DNA from: Basidiobolus meristosporus CBS 931.73
Lineage: Eukaryota; Basidiobolomycota; Basidiobolomycetes; Basidiobolales; Basidiobolaceae
Length of the DNA stretch: 64,000 bases
NCBI GenBank assembly: GCA_002104905.1
Contig: MCFE01000256.1
Coordinates: 48,680 to 112,679, forward strand
Direction: 5' to 3'
The position numbers were made by a program, and so were the translations under genes. The stretch's first letter is position 1. Each line of letters opens with the position of its first letter. The notes under the pieces were generated by a model. It searched no databases. It was not told the DNA's origin and saw only the letters and a list, made by a program, of their open reading frames with translations. Positions 24,526-37,100 of this stretch are shown here, in pieces.

Positions 24526-27500
24526 ATGGCTTCCGCATTATCACAAAACGACTTTCCAGCAGCTGCCAGTGTGCTCCCGAGCAACGCTTCAGGCCTTCTA
24601 TCCCTTTTTGAAGGCCAACCTTTCAGGAGAAAGGCCAAACTCATATCTCACTTTGTTTCAACCTTCAGCCCCGAGGAACTTATACCACTCTTAGAGGAGA
24701 TTCTCGATACCCCACTGAATACTCCAACTTCCATCTTAATTCTTCAAGCCAAACCTGAAGTAGAACTCTTACCAGATGGTAGTGATCCAGCACCTGTGAC
24801 AAGACCTGTCTCCCTTTTGAAGGTGGGAAATAATGGCCCTGCTTCGAGCAATTGCTACTTTCATCGCAGCATTGCTCTCACCTTTGCAAGCATGATTGTA
24901 AAAAGATACCCAACAAATGAGTGGGGTATGTCTTTACTCTTGAGGCATCTCAATGACCCTTCCAACATTGGTCGGACCCCACTCATCAATACCCTGGCGT
25001 GCTGTGCAACAGATGAACAGCTGTTACCAGCAGTGCTCGATTGTGTGAATGCAGTTCGAGACAAAATGATTGAAGCACTCCGCCGGAATGATAGAGAAAG
25101 CACCGTGAAAAGGATCCTAGGAGTGCCAATCAATGCAAGGCGACTTATAAATGAAAGTTCTTTTCAGCTGAATATTCATTTTATGCATTTATTATAGGCT
25201 ACAGAAGAGATACCAGACATTCCATTCTGCACCCGGCTCCGGCAAGCGCTTTCCTCTTGTGACACGCAGAACCGCGCTGAGATCTGGCAGAAGTTCTCTT
25301 ACGACTTCAAAAAGTTCAGAATTCAGACAAAGACACAAGGGCGTGAGTTGTGGGATTGTTCCATGGATGAGATCTTAACGCTACAGGAACAATATCCCCC
25401 TATACGCTACCAAGAAACCACCTACAAAAAGCAGAAGTTTCCTGCCTTGGCACCCATCATTGAGTGCTGCCTCTTCGATTTCATACATTACGATGCTAAA
25501 AGGGTCATGGCGATCGCTGAGTCAACCTCGTGGTATATTAGTGTAAATGGTGACCACGTGGTATCCCTCCCTGCTATATGCGACAGGAAAAAACTCCGTC
25601 GGTTCTGGACACGTTACCAGGACGATGGATTGGTGCTATTACGGTTCGCAACAGCCATGCTCAACGTTGCTAATGGGAAACTGGTCAAGCTGGGGCTTTT
25701 CCCAACTCGCGAAATTTTGGCTGTGTGCAGGCTCTCTACTATCGAGAAGCTAATCCCATCTATTCTTAAGATCTCAAATACAGAACCAGCATTCTTCGCC
25801 GAACCTACAGATACCAATGCTGCTCGACCTTTGTTGTCATTTTCGAGCCTCAGACGATGCGATGCAGTCTTTCAAGCAGTCAGGTTAGGAATTGAAGTTC
25901 TTGCCAGACGCCTCATCAGCGCCTCCAAAAAAGAGATTCATACAGATGTCGTACCATTGTTCCACTCAACCCTTGAGCAATCAGTCAAACAATATATCCA
26001 AACTCTCATCCCCCAACTGCTGGAGCAATCTAATGACGATCATTCGTTCCGTGCGGAGCTATACAGGAAGCACCTGAAGTCGCTCGGCGAAACCTTCAAA
26101 GAATTCCCGCCCTTGGTGCAAACCATATTTGAACAAGTCAAGAGTCTCTTCCAAGCACCCTTCAACATCACCGACGAAAACATGGTCTCCATGACCTGCA
26201 AATTTTTTGAACTCTTGGCTGCCAGAGACACTTCAGTCCGATCTTTTCCTAGTCCCGATCTGGTCCCTCCCTTTTCGAGCGTCCCACCCTGGTCAAATGA
26301 GGAGATATTTGAGACTGTTCTCGCTAGTTGCATGGCACTGCCGGCCGAATCAAGCACTCCGGTGTTCGACGATACCTCCGTCAAGCTGTGGTGCAAGGTA
26401 GCACGCGTCATTTCTGAGGCACAACGCGCCCGTATTGTGTCTTTGATATCTCCGAAACTCTACACATCTCCGATGTACATCACACACGAAACGCATAGGG
26501 TCCAACTTTACGAGCACCTCCATACGTCTATTGAGACCCGACATGATGCAGCATACCCCATAGTATTTGGCGAATGGAAGGAAAAGCCGGAGACAAAAGC
26601 GGAACGGCATTTACTAGCACAGTATCTGGATATTCGCATCGCAGAGATCCGAGACCTGATGACTAAAGAGCTTTCCAAGCCATTGTTTGATGATCGGATT
26701 TTGTGGATTGAGGCCATTTTACATGCGACGAGCTGGTCCGAATCCACTCAAGAGTGGATCAAGACTATACGGTGGTTAGGCCTGAGGTACTCTAGCCATC
26801 CATACAATTTATTGAAATTGCGCACCAGCACCACATCTGTACTCATGATTGTTTTTGATCTAGAACGAGGAATGAAATTGCTCCAAACCAGGATAGTATT
26901 GACTATCGGATTCAATCGGCTGGAAATCCCGCCAAATACTTTGAAATGGCGACGCTGGACGAGGCTGAGGAACTTTGCTCACTTTACTTGGCTCTAGATA
27001 CACAGGTTAGACCTTGGCACCGACAATTTGGTTTCTCTTGGAATCCGGTTCTCGTAGACCGTTCATGGTGACTAATCCTCCCTCATTTGGGGTTTTTCAG
27101 AATTTAACAGCGGTTTCGCGACAATACAACACATGGATCGACAAGATCGCAGAAGAGGCCTACCCTCTTTTCTTGTCTCAGACGTCCCACCCATTCTTCA
27201 AGTTTTCTACTGAGATTCTGTGGCGACGCAAGATAGAGCAATACGGAGACAAAGGGGCGTTTGCTAATTACAAGATAGCCATTTGCGAGCCTCCTCAACA
27301 CGTGATTGCCCAATCGGAGCAACTGGAGATATTGAGGCGACAGGCCCTCCAGGCCAACAAGAGCCATCGAAAAATGGAAGGAGGCCCCTGGGGCTTGTGT
27401 TTGATAAAGTATGGAGAAGAGGAAGCGTTTGTCAGGGATACTCTAGATCTTTATCGTATTCGCTGGATGTCGGTTCGCGCAAAGATGAGTCCAGATTTAC

Positions 27501-30500
27501 CCGACAATGCCACATTTGAGAAAAGTGAACGAATCTTCTGGCAAAGGCTCTGTGGGGAGATGTGCAGTGCTCTTGGTTGGCGATGGAAACGCTCGTCTAC
27601 ATTGGTATCTTACGTAGATGCCCTACTGCAACAGCTCCGTGGCGCCCCCATAATTCGTTTCGGGTCGGATTCGGTTTCCAATTGGGCAAAAGTCCAAGAG
27701 GCTGAAACGCTATTAAACATGCTGGTTGCTATCTATGATCGTTCATGGTTGGAGAAACACCGTAGTGAGATACCTTGGTATGACACTTTTCGTACTTTGC
27801 GACTCCACTCTACACGAGCAATTACTGAAGTAGAGACACTATTCAACGAGTGCCGGGACGAAAAGGGAAAAGTAGACAATGTGAAGCGCGAAGGAATCAT
27901 TCTTCATCTCTTAGAGACCTCGCCTTCAGCGATATATCTACAGCAGGTATGGTCACATATAACTAATGAGCGCCAAGACTTGATCAAAGATGAATACCTT
28001 GCTACCTCGCCAATGATCTCTGGCTTGTTCAACCAAGTCAAAGAGAAGGATTTAACGCCGAACCCTTACTTTTTTGTGGTCAACAACCCAGAGAGACTCA
28101 ATCCACACCAGGGTGCATTATACAAGGGCCTCATTCATAGTAACCTGATGGATGAGTCACTGCCATTCGCAGCCCGTCAGTACATGGCTGAGCTGTATGC
28201 CGCACTCCCATCATGTACAATTCAGGATATCGCCAATGTACTCTGTACGCCTGCCCTCCATATAAGACTCGTCGAAGCGATTTTGATGCATTTGCCGAAG
28301 CACAGTGAGCCTGTTAATACTCTACACATCTTGATTGCACCCGTTTACATTGGATCTCATCTTGCCAGAACATCCATCCATGCCATGAAAAATGTTATTG
28401 AATATGCAACAATCGAACAATCGGTTGCCCTCATTCAATCTCTTTTCCCACCAGAAGGTGAGAAGCAAAACAAGATTACAGTACAGAAAGAAGCCGTCCG
28501 GTTAGCGACCTCGAATCTCTCTAGATTTGCTACGACAGAGATGCATCAATTCATTTCACAGCTATGGAAAAGATCCAAGCTGCATACGGACACTCGAATT
28601 GTAATTCTCCAAGCTATGTTAGGTGTTCTTGCAGGATTCCCCAAAGGCAGCGTATCCTCAGAGGGGCAATGGAAGCCGGCGTATGATCTTGCTTGGACCA
28701 TTCTCCAGGATACAGCTAACCGTGCTGACTTGAAGGAGGCAATGGTAGCTTTAGCACTTTTGGCTGTCAAAGCAGGGTCGCCATCGAAAAGCCCTCTCGA
28801 GAAGGCACCTACACGGCCATACATAAGCGGTCCAATACCGTCTCCTTTGTGTGATAAATCTGCCGAGCTGAGCGCAATAGCGGTCGTAACCTTACCATAT
28901 GGGCTCGTTGAGCGTTACACACAGGAGGTCTTGATACCTATGTGTTTCAGCGACGACGTCGAAACGGAGAACCTTTGTGAAATGAAGCGACTAGCAATGG
29001 ATCGACTTGTCTATACCTCTGGTTGGATCACGTGCAGTAATGCTTATGAACTGGCGGTGCAATGGCGCAAACAGGCAGCCAAGCTCAAGTCCAAAAACTC
29101 CAAAAATGCCATCAATTGGTCAGTGTACTTCGATGGGATAGTAGCCGGTTTTAATACCTCTGCAATATCTGACCACTGTCATCAACGCACAAACGGCTCT
29201 ACCGACAGGATCTGGCATGAGCTTGTAGGGATGATCGACGATATGGCCGCGGTGATTGCCGACAAGGCGTGCTCGACCACTGATCGCCAAATAGCAATCA
29301 AGAGAATTGGGCTGCTAAACTTGGAAACCTCGTTAATGCTTCACTCTTACGAGGATCTTGTGAAGACCAACCTCTTTCATGGCCACGATATGGACCTTGT
29401 TCGACCATTCCAGCAGCGGCGATTGGAATCCCTGTACTGGAGTACAATTCTTGACCGAGAGATCACACTACAGCAAAAGATCAATGCCTCCGCTCAGCAT
29501 AAAGATAGTAAGGCCTGCATCCAGCAAGCGCTACGGCTGTTTAGACAGGTGGTTCGCTATTCAACCAGCTATATATCCAAATTTACACAAGCAAAACCGT
29601 GGATCGATAAAGTGATGAGTTTGATCACGAAGAAATTCCCAGATGGATGCAAGCAATTGGCCCATCGCATTATAAGAAATATTGACGTTATAGAGGATGC
29701 TGAGGAAGACATCCACCTAGAAGACTGGATATTTTATGAAGATTGCTGCCTCCACTTGATCAGCACCTTTGGATCCACGTTAGAGCTGGACGATGTAGTG
29801 GAGGTTGTTGGTCGATTTACGAATGCCGAAAGTGACGTTGGCTTCTACGGTCAACACATCCATGTTATGGTCAACAGCCTTTCGGAGGTGGGGACGCGGA
29901 CCATCAATGCATTTGATGCCATTAAAACCCGCGCCTTGCCTGCTCGTCAATTCGATGTAATGAATCAGGTCGACCAACTTTGCCACCATAAACTCACTCC
30001 CCTGGTTGATTGGATTCGAGGGATTCTAACTCGCGCCAAGGATCAGCAATGGAGCATGTATTCGGTAGATACAGTGGCATCCATCGCAATGTTGCTCAAA
30101 ATGCCCTACTTTCTGTATCGCTATGCGCCAACCTTGAGCATCGAGCTATTCCATGCAGCGATGGAGCAAAACGCATCCGACTACTCGAAAACGGGCTATT
30201 CTGCAATGACGAAGCTGACTACAAACCTACTGGAGTTTCTATCTGCTGGCCCGATCCGCAACCACTCGGAGAGGTATGTCTATGAGAAGGCGGCTCAATT
30301 GATACCGTTCAACCATAGAATAGCACCTGTGACTGTGATCTTTATTGAAGCGATGATGCAAAATCGCACCGAGTGTATTGATGTGGCTCCATTCATGAAG
30401 GCCCATGAGCTGCCTTTGAATGTTGTTCAAGGTCAGTTGTTCCCATTCAGAACAGATGCCGGAACCGATGGTGGTGATATGTATGCCACTCGATCGCAAA

Positions 30501-31341
30501 AACAAACCATCGAGCAAATGGAGGAACGATGGGCAGAGCTAATGAACGGATGGGGAGGTTACTTCCAGGAGATAGTCGATGGTACTGTGCTCTGCTATAT
30601 AACCACCTTTTCTATTATGTACCATATTCTCATGTTCGCTATGATTCGATCGTATATCTAGGAATTGCCACTGTCTTTTCTCCCAAGCCCTCGCGAGCAC
30701 TGACTTTGGCGTATGCGCAGCAAGTTCACCGACTTTTACAGCTCTATCCTGGCTTTATCCTTGCTCGCCCGAAACTCTACCTCGACTATCTGCGTGTGAC
30801 GTTAACGGCTCCCCGTACACACTACTGCCCCAAGGATGCGGCGAGAGATATAATTGGTTGTCTTACCATTATTCCGGAACTATATCAGCCTAATCCCAAG
30901 AAAGCTCGAATCTTTGCCTGGGCCCCTCCTTTATCTTTGGGCCTGGACATTGTGGAGCACTTGGCCACCACCGTTCGAGAAGAAGCTGCTCTGGAAGGAG
31001 ATCGAGAAGCGAAGCTGATGGAAGAGGTAGCAGGAAGGGTCTTGAATGATTGGCTGAAAATGATTGTCAACGGCACTGAAGGCCAGTGGCTGCTTAAGGC
31101 TGAACACCCCAAAGAAGTGGTCAAGTTACGCCGACGTGATGAAAGTAGTAAGAACCTGAAGGACGAAGATCTTGAATCCTATGGGGAAATTGACATGGAT
31201 ATCGATTTGGAAGAAGAGGAAGAGGGGCTTGTGCGCCGCTTTGAGAGGCTGAGAGATTTGCTGAACGTCGATGGCTCAGGTTCTCAGCAGTTTGTCATTG
31301 CGCTGAAAGACATCAAAACCCCCACGAACAACAAGCACTAG
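24526..31341 (+). CDS. Very large (about 2,155 aa) helical protein of unknown function, five exons
   Basis: Exons: 24526 to about 25104 (donor GTGAAA) or 25122 (donor GTGCCA), 25198-26786, 26864-27005, 27101-30581 and 30662-31341. The last four joints are clear GT-AG introns of 77, 95 and 80 nt, and every phase fits. The first intron is ambiguous: both sides are in the same frame and only a TAG at 25195-25197 separates them, so retention would truncate the protein at about 223 aa. The product is rich in Leu, Ala and charged residues with regular helical spacing throughout, as in HEAT/ARM-type solenoids, and ends in a strongly acidic patch (DIDLEEEEEG) before a short tail. No catalytic motif, signal peptide or membrane segment is evident. 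I cannot name the family. ATG 24526 is the first Met of the open frame. Confidence 0.82.
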
Positions 31342-34141
31342 GCTACCCCAACCGGGATACCCCTTTTCGTCGTTATGCCAAATGTATATGATTTGTACGG
31401 TACTCTGGAACATGTCGGGTAATTGAATGGATTTCCACGATAAAACGAAAACCAGTTGTCAGACAGGTGTTACTAGCAGGGCATCAACCTGGAGCATAAT
31501 GAATAGGTTGTTGCTGGTGGCATGTAGATTTTACAATAGCATCTAGTAGTCACTATGAAGAAACTGAGTTGTGGCTTCAGTTTCCCGCCCAATCATGGCC
31601 CTTAGTTGGACTTCCTAAGTGCTAATGGGGTGGTCACACAATGTTCTGAAAAGGTTTGTGTCGCGCATCACAATCTGCCCTCAATGCTAGTCCATATCTC
31701 CATCACCAACTTCCCCCGATGACCATTGCACTAGCGTATACTTCGGGAAGCGGTGTCATAGGAGACAATCCACTATACTAGATGCTCAGATCCATTGAGC
31801 CCTTCATCTTTTATTGGTTCGGTCATTTTCCAAGCCTGGTGTAGGATACGTCAGACCCAAGCTTTCTATTCATGATAGAGGCATTTGCACTATCGTTGTA
31901 GTCAATATGATCTCGGTCGTAAGTGAACCAGATTTGTATGCGCATTGGTGAAGCTAGATTTTGTCTACGAGCTTGCTTATTTAGCAGCCTCTTTCTCTCC
32001 ACCATCGTACAGTCCTGGATACTGGAGTTCTAGAAGCCCAATACCCTGCAGCATTCACACCATTTGACTCAGAACACACCATCTCGACACGACACTTGGC
32101 TGGCCCCAGTGCCAGTTCCTCACTCAACACTGTAATAATGATGCAAATGGCAAATCGCTGGCGCATTGGCCACTGTGGGTCCCAGCTCCAGAATGGGCAA
32201 ATAACGCAGATAGAGATCTTCCAATGCCACTTGACCTTCAATAATTACCCCAAGGAGAAGTGGCTTAGGACGTTTCATATTGCTATGCCGCCCAAAGACT
32301 AGAGGAGGACTCCAATAGATCACCAACCAACCGAACCGCTGCCCATGAAACAACCATCTCACATGCAACATCGCTTCTGCAGAGCTGTGCCGAACAGTCC
32401 AATTTTTCAGCAACCCATCGCCAACTGTGTAGCAGTTGAAGATGCCATGCGAGGAACCGCATCTTCTCGGTTGGTCCTCATATCTATGTACTGACTGTTA
32501 TTGCTGGCATTGGGATTGACATGCTATCTAACTGGATTCCAAGGGGAAGACGCATTGGGACATTGGTAACAAACAACACTCTAACGATAGGGGTTGAAAT
32601 CTTTGGTTTAAGGCACTTAGACCAAAATCGGCTAGTAGGCCGTCAGTGATTACACTAGTCAAAAAAGCGGGAGTTTCTCACGCTGGAATCAAATTACAGA
32701 CTTCAATTTATGTATGCAGGGTTGAGTTGGAAGAATCATTACGTGTGTGCTGGAATGGAGTGGGATTATATGAAAAGTAATCATGTGTGCTGTAAGTAGG
32801 CTCACCGAATGAATAACCCGAGAGAACTACTCCGAAGCAGGGCTGAGTACCAGTGGACAAGGTGAGGTAGTAATCCTCGGAGTGATACGATATGAAGTAG
32901 TGATTCCGTCAATTCTGTTCGCTTGTGAATACACTGATCTGGAAAAGTACATACGAAGGTGTTGCACAGATGCGGATATGGATGCAATCCCATCAACAGC
33001 TGATCTAATATTGCCAAAGAAAACGGATAGAGATAGACTTGATTACAAGCGCAATATGCCGTTTTGTTTGGTAGAAACAGTCAGGATGCCCATCCTGATT
33101 CAACACATTGAAGGCCTACCTAGCAATGTAGATGATTCGCTACCAGATCTGATACACATATGAATATCGGTTATTGCTGAGGATCAGCGTGCATAGTTGA
33201 AGGGCATTATGCATCACATACATTATCATGTCAGCCCTACAGTAGCAAGCATGCCATTAGATAAGAAATGTGGTCAGAGTTCTATCGATGCTCTAACCAA
33301 GTAAACTGTTGGGATTGGAGGATTTAATCGGATGTCAATGCACCAGATCACAGCGATCATCGCGGCATGATCTGTAGCTCATTCTGGTTTGGCGATATTT
33401 TCCAGATTGGAGAACCCTAGGGGCGAAATTCTAACCGGCAGCATGACACAGTTGACTTGTTTCTCCTATATTGGAATGTATTGCCAATATTAGCACTACG
33501 GAAGAGTCGGCGATGCCCGTTGGCTGCTACGAGTGAGGAGCCACTCATTCCTGGCACATCAGCAAGAACAGTGACAACATATACTTGGGATGAGGTCGGC
33601 CTCCGCCCAGGGTCATTGAGTATCCAGTTTTGTAACTTCGGCTTTCACCAAACAAACTTCATTGGCGTGAATCAAGCAAAAGTCGTGCCCGTGCTCAAAC
33701 CCAACCTTGCACAGTAGCATGACTACTCAAGCTGTTGTTGTGATTTGGCTACGTATTATGTGACAAAAACTTTGCGGTTTACCTCGCTAGACTGCTCACG
33801 GTATCTGACCCCTACAATATCATAGTATGGTATTCTACATTAAAAGGCCACGATTGGCGTGTTGGTATAACATTATGAAATAGGTATTAAATTTCTTAAA
33901 TGCAGGAACATCCTTAACCTGGTATATAGCTTCAAAATGACTTGACAATATTTATAAATCTGTGTGTAATGACCCGAGATTCATCCTCTCATATACAAAT
34001 ATACATTGGATTCTCTGGTTCTCCCTCCTTACAACCTCTTTCCTTATCGATACCTCAGAAAGCCTCTAAAGATTATCAAGAGCAGCATATATAACCCCGC
34101 TCTACCCATTGATCCCGCACCCCTTTCTCGTATCAGCCGAG
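31342..34141. other. Intergenic region, no gene recognised
   Basis: Both strands carry only short frames. No LTR, repeat R or RNA gene noticed. Confidence 0.5.
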
Positions 34142-37100
34142 ATGGCAGCCCTTGTATCCGCGATGAATTTGTCGCGAGCAGCCACCACAAACGACATACA
34201 CTCCGCACGCCTTTTGCTTGATCTTGGTCATCATCCCAATGAACGCGTGACATGGAACATTAGATTAACTGTCTCCCCAGTGCTATTTATTGAAAGTGAG
34301 GAACGCTGGACCGACTTCAACACCGAACTATACCAATCCATTCCACTGAACATAGCGGTTTTTAGTGGGCACGAGCAGATGGTCGACCTACTTCTTTCTT
34401 GCGGAGCTAATCCAATGCTCAAAGATAGCCTCGGCCGGTAAATTGTCAATTCCATGATGGCCCTTGGAACCTCTCTAACGACAGCTTTCTCTAGGAACGC
34501 CCTAACCTGTGCGATATATGGTGTGGATACTAAAACCCTTACCTTGGAAAATATAACCCAGGCTTCATTTGTACATCCTAGTCATCTGACTATCCTACGC
34601 AAATTAGTTCTCGCTGTAGACAAACCAACGCTTAATGAATCAGACCCGGACCTCAACGGAATCACCCCTCTCTGCCTAGCCAGTTATTTGGGGAAGAGTG
34701 ATGTTGTGTCAGTGCTGATCAAAGAGGGTGGTGCAAATGTCGATGCCACCGATTCGAATGGAGCAACTCCTCTGATGTATGCAGGTACTATACTTCTGAA
34801 ATATCGGACTAGAATGTGGCCAGATGACTCAAGTGGCTCCCTTAATAGCACGCGATGGGCATGAGAATATTGTACAGCTACTTCTTGAATATGGCGCCAA
34901 GGTTGATACGGTTGACTGTAATGCTTGGAGCTCTCTACAATATTCTAGAGCCTATCCAGGGATAACCCGATTGTTAGAGGAGCATCTCCGGAAATCTCGG
35001 CAGATTACTCAGGTATTGGAATCATCTGTATTCAATCCAAATGCTATGAGGATAGTAACAGTCGCTTTCTGTAGAACAATCTTTCGCTGTCGCATCGATT
35101 CACAGGGCTAACAGCGGTCATTTACCCAAATTTTCTTGATAGATTAGCAGCAATCCTCTCTGGCCTGCCATCCTCGATCGAAAATACATCAGCTGACCTT
35201 GCAAACCTTGACAGTAGTGCGGCAAACCACCATATCATTATTCAGGATCTGATGAAAGCCATCAGGCACAACGACCACATAGAGCTCGAAAGCCTCTTGT
35301 TTTCGTCAAATGGATATCGCTCACATCTGTTGGTAAATCACTTTCACCCAAAATCTGGATCTACATTGCTGCACCACGTGGTTAGAGTACGGCCAGTCCC
35401 CTCTTCCGAGAACATTGTACTGCTTTATCAGGCCGGCGCTGATGTTAACGCACAGACCTACGATGGAAGGACAGTTCTACACCACCTATGTCGGCTCAAA
35501 CCCCAGAGTGTCGAGCGGCCTTCATCCGAACCGCAGAGTGCACTTATAATCAATCAGGATAGACAAGCCACATCCATTGACGAGATAGGTATTCAACAAG
35601 TTACGTCCTGTGCAGACTTGCTAATCTGCTTGGGCGCCTTGGTGAACGTCCGGGATAAACTGGGCAATATACCAGTTCATTACGCAGCCCAGATAGAGAA
35701 CGGGTTCGAGCTGGTGCAAATCTTGGTGAAGGCCGGCTCCGATCTTGCCATGCGAAATAATACCGGAAAAACGCCGGCTGACTATGCCACCACCATGGAA
35801 ACGAGAAAAATCCTGTTGGAGGGCAGGCGACCAGTGGACGACTTCAGAGGTAAGCTTATGTGTGAGTGTTATAGAGGGGTGGCATTAACATGTGCACCAA
35901 ACCAGATAATGCGCCGCTCAGTCGCCGAAAACCTCCGGGTCCGATATTAAGCATAAACACTAGACAAAATAGTCTCGCTGAACCCGATATTCATACGAGT
36001 CGGTCGGAAGCACGGACCGCCAAGGATGATAAGAAACATTTCTCCTGGTCGTCGATTATCAGGATCTTGCGAGAGAACAAGAAGAATCCCAGCCCTGCCA
36101 ATTACTCAGGGAGTTCTCGCCCATCCATAGATGGCACTTCTTTGAGGTCCAATCAAACGAATTTGGCCGAGGAAATGTTCGAGCAGATAGGTGGAGGCAG
36201 CATGCAACCAATGGGAATTCCCCGGACGGGGCATGGCCACACTCTTAAATCCCAATACTCCAACTCTTCATCATCCATCTCCATCTTATCCCGATTACGG
36301 AAGGATCGAGTGGTGGATGAGTATCAAGCTTTGGAGCACGCAAACTACTCGGTTGCAACATTCGAAAGTAGAAGCTCGAGCTTATCCTCGTCAAGCACAA
36401 CACCCACTCTGCTTGTTGCCAACTCTGACCAAGAGGACAGGCACTCCATTGTCACAGATGCGTCTTCAGTCACCAGTGAATCCAGTGTTGAATTCTCCAC
36501 ACCAACCAATGATCAAATCCTTATGTCGCGCATCAGGTCAGACATCTCTCTGGCGTCGAGTAGAAACTACGATATCTCGGAATCTGTGCAGCTGAAAGAG
36601 TGTAACCTTGACCAGAAGCTGTATTTCCACGACCAGAGCTCAAAGACCGTCCAATACATGAATCAGTTCGCTAACCCTGGACTCGGCCTTAGCTTACCTC
36701 TGGCCCATACGTTAGGCAGAGTGGACCCTCCGTCTGCCAAAAGTGGTGCGACAGCATTCAAATCGGTAGATTCCCCAGCCTCGGTATCCCAAGTTGGTGC
36801 CAGCATCGGCATGGAGTTCAAAGCACTGGCCCTCGAACTAAGATCAATTGACAATACTATCTCCACCTCCATTGAGGGCTCCTTACAACTCATCGTTGAA
36901 GACCTGCTTTTTTCGCCATCACCACAAGGCAAAGAGGTGCAGAATTCGGAAAGTACTTCGCGGCAGCACTATTCGATTGACTTCCAAAAACTGATCCGCA
37001 TTCAGGACGTGATCAGTCATTTTCACCCCGAGCTTGAGCAGGCTTCTTATCAACTATTCTGTGCTGGACAGGAATATCACCGAGCCATCGAAGCACACAA

